Assembly (NCBI GenBank): GCA_937868025.1
Contig: CALMLJ010000287.1
Coordinates: forward strand, 1-10,169
Direction of reading: 5' to 3'
Origin: an uncultured Acidimicrobiaceae bacterium
GTDB taxonomy: Bacteria > Actinomycetota > Acidimicrobiia > Acidimicrobiales > Microtrichaceae
Length of the DNA stretch: 10,169 bases
Below, in pieces: positions 1-6,057 of this stretch. The position numbers were made by a program, and so were the translations under genes. A model generated the notes under the pieces. That model saw nothing but the letters and a program-made list of their open reading frames with translations, was not told the DNA's origin and searched no databases. How positions within the stretch are numbered: position 1 is the stretch's first letter; each line of letters begins with the position of its first letter.

Positions 1-971
1 CCGCCGGCCTCGGTGGATCCGTCGGCACCGCGGTCGCTCGTGTCGCCCTCGGAGGGGTCGCCGGAATCGCCGGAACCGGGGTCGCCCGAGCGGTCGCCGT
101 CGCGCTCGTCGGTGCTGCCCTTCGTGGGTGTGCTCGACGGGGTCGCCTGGTCGTCGTCGGTCCGATCGCCGGCGCCGGGAGCGGATGGCAGTTGCCACAA
201 CGAGTCCTCACCGGGGACGGTCGCGCACGCCGGCTCGTCGGGCGACGCGGTCGCTCCGCCGAAGCCGGTCCTCACGCCGTCGGTGACGATCGCGATCCGC
301 CGTCCGGCACCCGCTCCGAGCACGTGGACGGCGACGGTGGCGTTCCCTCGCCGGTCGACGGTGCGTCGCTCGTCGGTCGGTGAGCCCATGGTGGCGTTGT
401 CGAAGAGGGTGGGGGCGCTGAGCGTGAACTGCTCGCCGGCGAGACAGGTGGCGCTCGTGACGATTGCGGTGGTCTCGTCGCCGTAGCACGACAGCTCGTT
501 CGAGTGGACGTGGTGTCCGCCCACTCCGCCGGTGTGCAGCGCCGGCAGTGCCTCGGCTCCGGTGAGGTCGCACGTGCCCGGCCGCACGACCCCAGCGGCG
601 GTGCCCTCGGTGGCGGGCGCAGGTTCGGAAGCGCTCTCGGGTTCGGCGATGCGGTCCGGTTCGCCGAGTACCAGGCGCCCGCCGGCCGCCATGAAGCGGT
701 GCCACTGCGCGAGCTGGTCGCGGTCGACGCCGGCCGGACGGAGCACGAACACGGTGTCGAACTTGCCGACCGAGTTCTCACCGATGTCGCCGCCGTCGAG
801 CTCGGTGACGGTCGCCCCTTGCTGTTCGAGGAGCAGCTTGAGCCCGAGGTATCCGTCGTCAGCGGTGCTGTCGAGTGGTGATCCGCCGGAGGTGACGGCC
901 CACAGAATGCCGAGGACCAGCAGGGTCGTGGTCACGATCCCGGCGATCCACCGTGAGCGGCGGGAACTCAT
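1..971 (-). CDS. DUF4350-like membrane-anchored protein, C-terminus off the window
   Basis: The frame starts at ATG 971 and stays open to the left edge, giving at least 323 residues without a stop. One membrane segment lies at about residues 9-27 (GIVTTTLLVLGILWAV), with an outside-facing remainder. Residues 39-110 (GYLGLKLLLEQQG, then a stretch ending AAGGRLVLGEPD) look like the DUF4350 fold, which usually holds a small Rossmann-like domain beside the DUF4129 protein of MoxR/DUF58 operons. Cysteines at 134, 162, 176 and 249 may pair outside the cell. From about residue 250 the protein becomes a low-complexity D/G/S/T/P tract that still runs at the window edge. The start overlaps the DUF4129 stop by one base (TGATG). 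Its biochemical role is unknown; a part in envelope or MoxR-dependent complex assembly is inferred from context. Family assignment is good for the N-terminal half and weak beyond it. Confidence 0.72.
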   Translation of the reverse strand, partial: MSSRRSRWIAGIVTTTLLVLGILWAVTSGGSPLDSTADDGYLGLKLLLEQQGATVTELDGGDIGENSVGKFDTVFVLRPAGVDRDQLAQWHRFMAAGGRLVLGEPDRIAEPESASEPAPATEGTAAGVVRPGTCDLTGAEALPALHTGGVGGHHVHSNELSCYGDETTAIVTSATCLAGEQFTLSAPTLFDNATMGSPTDERRTVDRRGNATVAVHVLGAGAGRRIAIVTDGVRTGFGGATASPDEPACATVPGEDSLWQLPSAPGAGDRTDDDQATPSSTPTKGSTDERDGDRSGDPGSGDSGDPSEGDTSDRGADGSTEAG

Positions 972-1618
972 CACGAGCTCGCCCCCGTCAGTGGTCTCGG
1001 AGCGATCCCGGCTGCGGCGAGCGTGTCGGTGACGTGACGGTCGAGCCGGTCGAACTCGGCGGGGGTCGGCGGGTGGTCGGAGAACCACGTCACCTCGAAG
1101 ATGTCGGTGGCGGCGTCGAACGACGGTGTCGCCGCCGGTCTCGATGCGGCCACGTCGACGCGGAGCTCGCCGGTGGTTCGGCCGGGCTCGGTGGACACGG
1201 CGCGGGCGGCCATCAACGCCACCACCAGTTCGCGGTAGCGGAAGAGGATCGCCTGCTTGTAGTCCCGTTCCTCCTCGTACGCGGCAACCGCCGATCGGAG
1301 CGCCCCCGGGTCGGTGATGCCGTCGAGGTCGATCGGCACGACCTCGTCGGCGTCGGTGGCGCGCTGGCGACGCCACGAACGGCCGCGCAGCTTGCGGCGC
1401 ACCCACCACGCGAGCGCGACGACGGCGGCCACCAGGAGGAGCCAGAGCAGGAACTGCCCGACAGGTCCGAGCCACGAGAAGGAGAGGTGATCGGCGATGT
1501 CGCCGAACCACGACGTGATCCGATCCCACCAGCTGGGGGTCCGGCGGAACTCGGGCCGACCGAAGATGTCGGCCATGTCCTTCGAGGGATCGCCCGTCGT
1601 CGCGAGCACGCGGGCCAT
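971..1618 (-). CDS. DUF4129 domain membrane protein
   Basis: This 215-residue protein has a short N-terminal stretch rich in W and R (PSWWDRITSWFGD), one strong membrane segment at about residues 55-73 (QFLLWLLLVAAVVALAWWV), a basic stop-transfer patch (RRKLRGRSWRRQR), and a cytosolic DUF4129 domain at about 110-200. That domain shows the family pattern of a YKQAILFRYRELV helix, then a TTGELR segment, then ATDIFEVTWFSD and a final helix. DUF4129 proteins normally sit beside DUF4350, MoxR and DUF58 genes, and some members are linked to transglutaminase domains; the molecular function is unknown. The frame is open well upstream, but ATG 1618 is chosen because its A is also the last base of the upstream gene's TGA and because upstream sequence reads as an out-of-frame shadow. 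No good ribosome site precedes it, consistent with coupled translation. Confidence 0.88.
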   Translation of the reverse strand: MARVLATTGDPSKDMADIFGRPEFRRTPSWWDRITSWFGDIADHLSFSWLGPVGQFLLWLLLVAAVVALAWWVRRKLRGRSWRRQRATDADEVVPIDLDGITDPGALRSAVAAYEEERDYKQAILFRYRELVVALMAARAVSTEPGRTTGELRVDVAASRPAATPSFDAATDIFEVTWFSDHPPTPAEFDRLDRHVTDTLAAAGIAPRPLTGASS

Positions 1619-2490
1619 CACGAGCGCGGTCCCAACGCGTCGGGCGCCCGCAACGCCAGGTCGAGTCCCTCGGTGCGGACCCGAATGTCGAGGTAGAAGA
1701 GCACCATCGCGCTCGTCCTCGCGACGAGGAGCACCAGGGTCACGACGACCCCCATCACGGTGGTGAACTGCTCGACGTCGCCGATCCCCCCGGCGGCCCC
1801 GGCCCGCAGCGTCCACAGCGCGCCGAACGACAGGAGCGGCGCCATGAGGGTCAGGAAGAGCGCACGCTCCGACGCCCGATTGACCAGCTGCCGACTCCGG
1901 CTGATCCAACTCGCGACGTTGCCGCGTTCGAAGGACATGACCTGCGCCAGGATCGAGAGGTGGGGCAGCACCAGCAGGATGCCGACGCCGCAGAGGGCCA
2001 GCCCAGCCGCCTTCACGACGAGGGCGACGAGCCAGACCGACAGGATGACCGGCAGTCGACGCCCTGTCGTCCGCAGTACGGAGCCGGCCGTGGCATCGGT
2101 GCCTTCGAGCCAGTGGCGCACGAGCGTCGAGAGGCCCACCCCGAACAGCATCTCGCCGAAGAGCGAGCAGGCCAGTGAGCCGGTGAGCCACCACACCTCG
2201 GCCGACGCCGCGAGTTCGAATCGCGGCCCGTCCCAGAGTCGGCGGATGATGAGCAGCGAGAACCAGCCGTTGCCGCTCTGATGGGTCATCCAGAGGGATG
2301 CTGCGAAGAAGGGGCCGTGGAGCACGGCGAGGAGCACTGCGATCCGTCCGGCCCGATAGCGGATGATCTCGAAGCCGGCATCGAGGAGCTGTGGGCCGGT
2401 GCGGGGTCGCAGGCGTTCGACGGGGGAGCCGGCGAGCGGTGGGTTGGTGGTCTCGGTCGGCGCGTCGTTGCCTGGCGCTCGACTGACCAT
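1618..2490 (-). CDS. Polytopic membrane protein of the DUF4129 operon, GPDPase-membrane-domain-like
   Basis: The 290-residue protein has a proline-rich cytosolic N-terminus (about 1-35) and roughly five to six hydrophobic segments, the clearest near residues 49-68, 99-120, 146-175, 211-229 and 243-268. It ends with the motif YLDIRVRTEGLDLAL (about 266-280). This ending after the last membrane helix is familiar from actinobacterial membrane proteins annotated as glycerophosphoryl diester phosphodiesterase membrane domain proteins, which lie just before DUF4129 genes. No catalytic phosphodiesterase domain is present, so I do not claim enzyme activity. Start: an in-frame ATG at 2550 would add 20 residues, but ATG 2490 overlaps the PIG-L stop as TGATG, matching the other junctions in this run, so 2490 is preferred. 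The stop in turn overlaps the DUF4129 start. Membrane nature is firm; family name is moderate. Confidence 0.8.
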   Translation of the reverse strand: MVSRAPGNDAPTETTNPPLAGSPVERLRPRTGPQLLDAGFEIIRYRAGRIAVLLAVLHGPFFAASLWMTHQSGNGWFSLLIIRRLWDGPRFELAASAEVWWLTGSLACSLFGEMLFGVGLSTLVRHWLEGTDATAGSVLRTTGRRLPVILSVWLVALVVKAAGLALCGVGILLVLPHLSILAQVMSFERGNVASWISRSRQLVNRASERALFLTLMAPLLSFGALWTLRAGAAGGIGDVEQFTTVMGVVVTLVLLVARTSAMVLFYLDIRVRTEGLDLALRAPDALGPRS

Positions 2491-3218
2491 CAGGTGATGG
2501 TAGATGCGGGCGGCCGTCGGGCCGTGCCGCCGGGGGCGACCACCCACCACTTCCGCTCGTCGTCGAGGAGCGCGGCGTCGAGGTCGGGATGCTCGCCTCG
2601 GACCGCCTCGATCTGCGACGCGTACGCAGCGACCGCTGCCGCCTTCGGGGTACCGGCGACGGGAACGGGTTCGACCTCGACGAGCTCGAAGCCGGCAGCG
2701 AGCAGCGCGTCGAGCCGTGGACGCACGAGATCGGGAAAGGTTCGGGCGTAGGGCAGGTCGAGGGCGACCCGCCAGCGACGTGGCGACCGGTCCGACATGA
2801 GCAACCGGCAGGCGTCGGCGACGGCGAGGTGGTCGGGGTGACGGAGGCCGAGGGGCGCCACGACGTCGGTCACGTCTCGGTCGTCCAGGAACGCTCCGAT
2901 CGCGGCCGCGAGCTCGCCGATGTTCTGGCCGTCGGGGCGGTACTCGGCCTCATGGAGGCCCAGCCATGCGGGCTCGGCGTCGAGGAGGGCGAGGGCCACA
3001 GCGTCCTCGTCGCGACGGACCGACTGGGATCGTGGGGCGAACGGCTCGCCGGTGGTCGCGTAGTTCCAGCCATCGGTGCGGTCGACGGGCGGCGCGTCGG
3101 TGAAGACGGTGAGGACCAGCGGGTGATCCCACGCTGCGATCGACGCGCCGCAGGAGAGGACGGCGTCGTCGAGGTGTGTCGAGATGACGCAGGCGCGCTC
3201 GGCAGGCAGGTGCGTCAA
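2490..3218 (-). CDS. PIG-L family (LmbE-like) metal-dependent deacetylase
   Basis: This 242-residue protein belongs to the PIG-L/LmbE family, zinc enzymes that deacetylate N-acetylglucosamine-type substrates (MshB in mycothiol synthesis is a relative). The N-terminal metal motif reads STHLDDAVLSCG (H15, D17, D18, with L in place of the usual P), and the second metal/catalytic block reads LRHPDHLAVADACR (H127, D129, H130). A helix with RRDED (68-72) corresponds to the family's R-x-x-E segment. Length is normal. The start is TTG 3218, placing the HxDD strand ten residues from the N-terminus as expected; no in-frame ATG is nearby. This TTG overlaps the stop of the small upstream DUF1905 remnant (TTGA). 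The substrate is not predictable: MshB-type, antibiotic or cell-wall sugars are all possible. Its place at the head of a DUF4129/DUF4350 operon hints at envelope glycan work, but that is inference. Confidence 0.88.
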   Translation of the reverse strand: MTHLPAERACVISTHLDDAVLSCGASIAAWDHPLVLTVFTDAPPVDRTDGWNYATTGEPFAPRSQSVRRDEDAVALALLDAEPAWLGLHEAEYRPDGQNIGELAAAIGAFLDDRDVTDVVAPLGLRHPDHLAVADACRLLMSDRSPRRWRVALDLPYARTFPDLVRPRLDALLAAGFELVEVEPVPVAGTPKAAAVAAYASQIEAVRGEHPDLDAALLDDERKWWVVAPGGTARRPPASTIT

Positions 3219-3331
3219 CCGTTGCGCAAGGTCTCGGGCGCCTTGTCGACTCGGCGCTGGCGGGTCTCGGGAGGGACCGGGATTCCGGTTGCCGCCTCGC
3301 CTTCCTGATGGATGGTGGCCGTGAACTTCAT
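3215..3331 (-). pseudogene. Internally deleted DUF1905/YdeI-OmpD-associated family remnant (38-residue ORF)
   Basis: A 38-codon frame reads MKFTATIHQEGEAATGI then PVP, followed directly by PETRQRRVDKAPETLRNG-stop. The first part matches the start of DUF1905 proteins (typically FTATI...GKTATGIEVP); the last part matches the C-terminal end of the same proteins (typically a TPETRQRRIDKAV-type helix in the YdeI/OmpD-associated domain). The approximately 100 residues that normally lie between are missing, and the join is in frame. The stop overlaps the PIG-L TTG start (TTGA), so it could now serve as a coupled leader for the deacetylase. An in-frame ATG at 3340 would add three residues (MAG). The LCP gene ends 25 bases upstream of ATG 3331. 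Family recognition rests on memory of conserved ends, not on a search. Confidence 0.72.
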
Positions 3332-3356
3332 GCCGGCCATTGTGGCCCGGGCCCGG

Positions 3357-4472
3357 TCAGCAGGACGAGATGTCGGTCCAGCTCTCCATTTCGTCGAGGA
3401 TCGACTGAATCCCGGGCGGTGCCGTCGAGGTCGGTGACGCTGCCGTGTCCTCGACGTGCCCGCCGAACGGTGCGATCACCGGATTGACCGTGGCTGCGTC
3501 GCGTCGGCTGACGAACGCCATCGAGGCATCGCCGCCGAGGTGGGTGGGGAGCGCCGCCACCGAGCGGAGCGTCGAGCCCCGGGCGAGCCGGGCGAGACGC
3601 ACCACATCGGCGTTGGACAGGGAGTCGTCGACGGCGATCGACGAGAGCGCTCGGTCGAGCGTGCGCGCATCGCCGAGGTCGACGTCGTCGAGCCGTTCGA
3701 ACAGCGCTCGCAGCACCTGCTGTTGGCGGGCGACCCGGCCGATGTCGCCGGTTTGGTCGGCGCGCCACCCGTCGCCGTCGCGGAACTCGAGGTGTCGGGC
3801 TCGCACGAGGGCGAGCAGCTGGGCGCCGTCGACGCGTTGGCATCCCGCGGCGAGATCGAGGCCGCTCGACCGATCTCGCACCGCGGTACCGAGCGACAGC
3901 CGGAGCGTCAGGTCCTCGGCGAGATCGCGGAACCCGGTCATGGTCATCGTGACCGCGTGGTCGACCTCGATGCCCAGATCCTCCCGCAGATGCGACCGGA
4001 TCTGTAGGACCGACAGCCACGACCACTTCGTGTTCGTGTCGGCGAGGAGATCACGGGGGACGGAGAGCATGTCGAGCGTGTCGGCTGCGGGATCGACGTG
4101 CACGACGGCAATGGTGTCGGCCGACGCCGGAGCGTCGCTGGGTACGAGCCCGAGCCGGTTGGCACACATGTCGTCGTCGGCCGTCTCGCACTCGTCGAGG
4201 CCGACCACGAGGAGATTGAACGGGGTGCCGTCGGCGACGGGATCGGGCGCGGTCGGGTCGGTGCCGAGGTCGATGCGTTGCACCGACGACAGCCGGTCGT
4301 TGGTGTACCAGAGCCCGCTGCCGGCGATGACGGCGACGAGTGCAACACCGGCGCCGAGTCGCTGGCGGGTACGACGGCGGTGGCGACGCACCCGGTGCCG
4401 CACCGCGGCCACGAACGCGTCGTCGGGCACGAACGAGGGGGTCTCGTCGGGGAGGGCAGCGTCAGTGGGCAT
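3357..4472 (-). CDS. LytR-CpsA-Psr (LCP) family cell-envelope protein
   Basis: The 371-residue protein has a cytosolic N-terminus of about 38 residues ending in a basic run (RHRVRRHRRRTRQR), one membrane segment at about 39-55, and an extracytoplasmic LCP domain. LCP enzymes transfer lipid-linked glycopolymers to peptidoglycan. Visible motifs are FNLLVVGLDE (85-94), ADTIAVVHVDP (118-128) with the family Asp, the LSVPRDL block (136-142, R140 and D141), GFRDLAEDL (170-178), and LVRARHLEFRDGD (212-224) followed by RVARQQQVLRAL, the family's arginine-rich end that binds the pyrophosphate lipid. Four cysteines occur, one being the very last residue. There is no LytR_C domain. The start ATG 4472 lies inside the sigma gene (11-bp overlap) and has a strong AAGGAG six bases upstream. 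Its place behind an ECF sigma gene, with a short charged cytosolic tail, is where an anti-sigma factor is usually found. Confidence 0.9.
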   Translation of the reverse strand: MPTDAALPDETPSFVPDDAFVAAVRHRVRRHRRRTRQRLGAGVALVAVIAGSGLWYTNDRLSSVQRIDLGTDPTAPDPVADGTPFNLLVVGLDECETADDDMCANRLGLVPSDAPASADTIAVVHVDPAADTLDMLSVPRDLLADTNTKWSWLSVLQIRSHLREDLGIEVDHAVTMTMTGFRDLAEDLTLRLSLGTAVRDRSSGLDLAAGCQRVDGAQLLALVRARHLEFRDGDGWRADQTGDIGRVARQQQVLRALFERLDDVDLGDARTLDRALSSIAVDDSLSNADVVRLARLARGSTLRSVAALPTHLGGDASMAFVSRRDAATVNPVIAPFGGHVEDTAASPTSTAPPGIQSILDEMESWTDISSC

Positions 4473-4950
4473 CGAGGACTCCTTCGATCGGGGTGTCGTG
4501 GGGGAGCGCGACGCGGAGGGCGGCGAGCCCGCGGGCGCAGTGCTTCTTGACCGAACCGGGCGAGCAACCGAGGGTCGCGGCGATGTCCCGTTCGGAGAAG
4601 TCGCCGATGAACCGGAGCACCACCACTTCGCGTTGGCGGGTCGACAACGTGCGGAGGGCCCGCACCAGGTCGAGCCGGTCGGCCATGTTGGGGACGCCGC
4701 CGTCCGATGACGTCGTCGTCTCCGGAACCTCACGGCGTTTGCGCAGGATGCCGATGGCGAGGTTGGTCGCGACCCGACCGACGAAGGCGTCGGCGTGCCC
4801 GTGTACTCGTCGCCAGCGGATCGCCGTGCGAACGACCGCTTCCTGGGCGACGTCCTCGGCGTCCTGGCGGGACCCGAGGAGTCGATACGCGATCCGGAAC
4901 GCGAGGGCTCCGAGCTCGCGGAGGCGGTCGTCGGTGGGCTCGTTCATCAC
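4462..4950 (-). CDS. ECF sigma factor (SigE/RpoE-type sigma-70 family)
   Basis: This 162-residue protein has only the two core domains of extracytoplasmic-function sigma factors. Region 2 spans about residues 12-72 and includes the AEDVAQEAVVR helix that binds core polymerase and the segment VGRVATNLAIGILRKRRE that contacts the -10 element. Region 4 spans about 93-147 with the helix-turn-helix FSERDIAATLGCSPGSVKKH, which reads the -35 element. Translation begins at GTG 4950 or ATG 4947 (GTGATG in frame), giving 162 or 161 residues; I cannot choose between them. The gene sits 54 bp after the DUF2804 stop and overlaps the LCP gene by 11 bp. No separate anti-sigma gene is adjacent. A promoter-like TGTCAAC/CGTT pair just upstream suggests it may activate its own transcription. 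Confidence 0.93.
   Translation of the reverse strand: MMNEPTDDRLRELGALAFRIAYRLLGSRQDAEDVAQEAVVRTAIRWRRVHGHADAFVGRVATNLAIGILRKRREVPETTTSSDGGVPNMADRLDLVRALRTLSTRQREVVVLRFIGDFSERDIAATLGCSPGSVKKHCARGLAALRVALPHDTPIEGVLDAH
4479..4484 (-). promoter_or_regulatory. Ribosome binding site for the LCP gene
   Basis: The minus strand reads AAGGAG six bases before ATG 4472. It lies inside the 3' end of the sigma factor gene and fixes the LCP start, since the frame is open for more than 80 codons further upstream. It is the clearest ribosome binding site on the minus strand of this window. Confidence 0.75.
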
Positions 4951-4956
4951 CAGGTC

Positions 4957-4984
4957 AACGCGCCGGCGACTCGTTCGGTTGACA
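4957..4984 (-). promoter_or_regulatory. Possible ECF-type promoter of the sigma factor gene
   Basis: On the minus strand TGTCAAC (4984-4978) is followed after 17 bases by CGTT (4960-4957). TGTCA-type -35 and CGT-type -10 elements with about this spacing are typical of several actinobacterial ECF promoters. The -10 element ends six bases before GTG 4950, so a transcript would begin at or very near the start codon and be leaderless. This is consistent with self-regulation but rests on two short words. Confidence 0.3.
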
Positions 4985-5004
4985 CCGGTCGGCGCGAATC
5001 GGGC

Positions 5005-6048
5005 TCACCAGCGGTTGCGGGCCTCCTCGGCGAACCCCTGCATCCCGTCGAACCGGTACCTCACTCCGTCGTCGTCACGGACGGTGCCCGACCAGTGCCC
5101 GAACACCTGGTGGACCTCCATCCCCAACACGACCGCCTCGACGCGGCTGTGACGGTCGTAGCGGGGGTGGAGCGTGACGTCGATCGAACCGTCGGGTGCC
5201 CGGAGGGTCCACGGACGAAGTGGCGCGTCCCAGTCGTAGGTCCACTCGAGTTCGTCGCCGACCTTGGTGAGACGGCCGTCGACGATGATGCCGTTCTCGG
5301 TGTGCCCTGTGCCCTGGGTCCACTTCCCGCCGAACTGCAGGCCGACGACGTGGTCGGATCCGCGCTCGATCTCGGTCGCGTGTCCGGCGCCGCCGCCCCA
5401 GTTCCAGATGTTGCGATACGGCCAACGCCCTCGGCCGACGTCGAGCACACCCCACGCGTCGCCCGTCGATCCGAACGTCCGCTCCTCGTCGCCGATCGTG
5501 AGCACACCGTGGGCGGGGCGGGCCTGGTGCTTGCTCGTGAACTGGAAGCGGGTCTCGCTCCAGGGGATGACGACGTTGAGCGACTCGTGGCCCTCGGGCA
5601 GTTCGATCCGGGCGGTCAGCGAGGCGCGGGTGCCGTCGGACTCACGCCACGCGGCGTCGATGGTCACGCCGCCGTCGTCGTCGACGAGGGCGACGCCGCC
5701 GCGGCGGTTGGACCACCGCAGCGGTGCAGTGCCGGGCAGGTCGGGGAGGTCGATGCCGAACGCTCCGGGGATGTTGTTGTCGCGACCTCCGGTGCGTCCC
5801 GTCTCGAGATCGCACCACCAGATCGAGGCCATGCCGAGGTAGTCGACATCGGCGTACGTGACGGCGATGGCGAGGTCGCCGGCGAGGATCGCCCAGTAGT
5901 CCCATCGCTTGTTGCGGCCCCACGAGCCACGCAGGTTGGCCGTCAGGATCGGGTGCCGCGACCAGCCGATCGCGTCGGGGTGCAGACGTCGGCCGTCGGC
6001 CGTGCAGAGGTCGACCGGTTCGGTGATCTCGCGTTCGTGGGTTGCCAT
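5005..6048 (-). CDS. DUF2804 domain protein
   Basis: This 347-residue protein has no signal peptide or membrane segment and matches the DUF2804 family over its whole length. Typical blocks are GRNKRWDYWAI (44-54), SIWWCDLETGR (75-85), the repeated W/R-rich core VGRGRWPYRNIWNWGGG (204-220), KWTQGTGHTENGIIVDGRL (242-260), and the C-terminal EVHQVFGHWSGTV (311-323). The fold is expected to be beta-rich. No function is established for the family that I can name; it is a soluble protein, widespread in actinobacteria and proteobacteria. The ATG at 6048 lies nine bases after the stop of the upstream DUF3592-like gene, so the two are probably cotranscribed. Length is normal and the frame is intact. 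Confidence 0.9.
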   Translation of the reverse strand: MATHEREITEPVDLCTADGRRLHPDAIGWSRHPILTANLRGSWGRNKRWDYWAILAGDLAIAVTYADVDYLGMASIWWCDLETGRTGGRDNNIPGAFGIDLPDLPGTAPLRWSNRRGGVALVDDDGGVTIDAAWRESDGTRASLTARIELPEGHESLNVVIPWSETRFQFTSKHQARPAHGVLTIGDEERTFGSTGDAWGVLDVGRGRWPYRNIWNWGGGAGHATEIERGSDHVVGLQFGGKWTQGTGHTENGIIVDGRLTKVGDELEWTYDWDAPLRPWTLRAPDGSIDVTLHPRYDRHSRVEAVVLGMEVHQVFGHWSGTVRDDDGVRYRFDGMQGFAEEARNRW

Positions 6049-6057
6049 GCCCGGAGA

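Noticed and set aside
1619..2194. An extended N-terminus for the DUF4129 protein.
   Set aside because: The extra residues are R/G/A/H-rich and overlap the polytopic membrane gene in another frame; the coupled ATG at 1618 fits the other junctions.
3343..3358. The palindromic GGCCCGGGCCCGG next to the LCP stop as a terminator.
   Set aside because: It has no usable loop and no T-run, and the following genes are close enough to share the transcript.
3445..4710. A 421-codon plus-strand frame and several long frames overlapping the LCP gene.
   Set aside because: They are rich in R, S, T and P without any motif, while the minus-strand frame encodes a complete LCP protein with conserved motifs.
4979..4984. 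A perfect TTGACA -35 hexamer on the plus strand.
   Set aside because: No -10-like hexamer follows at 16-18 bp and no plus-strand gene lies downstream; the same bases read better as a minus-strand TGTCAAC element.
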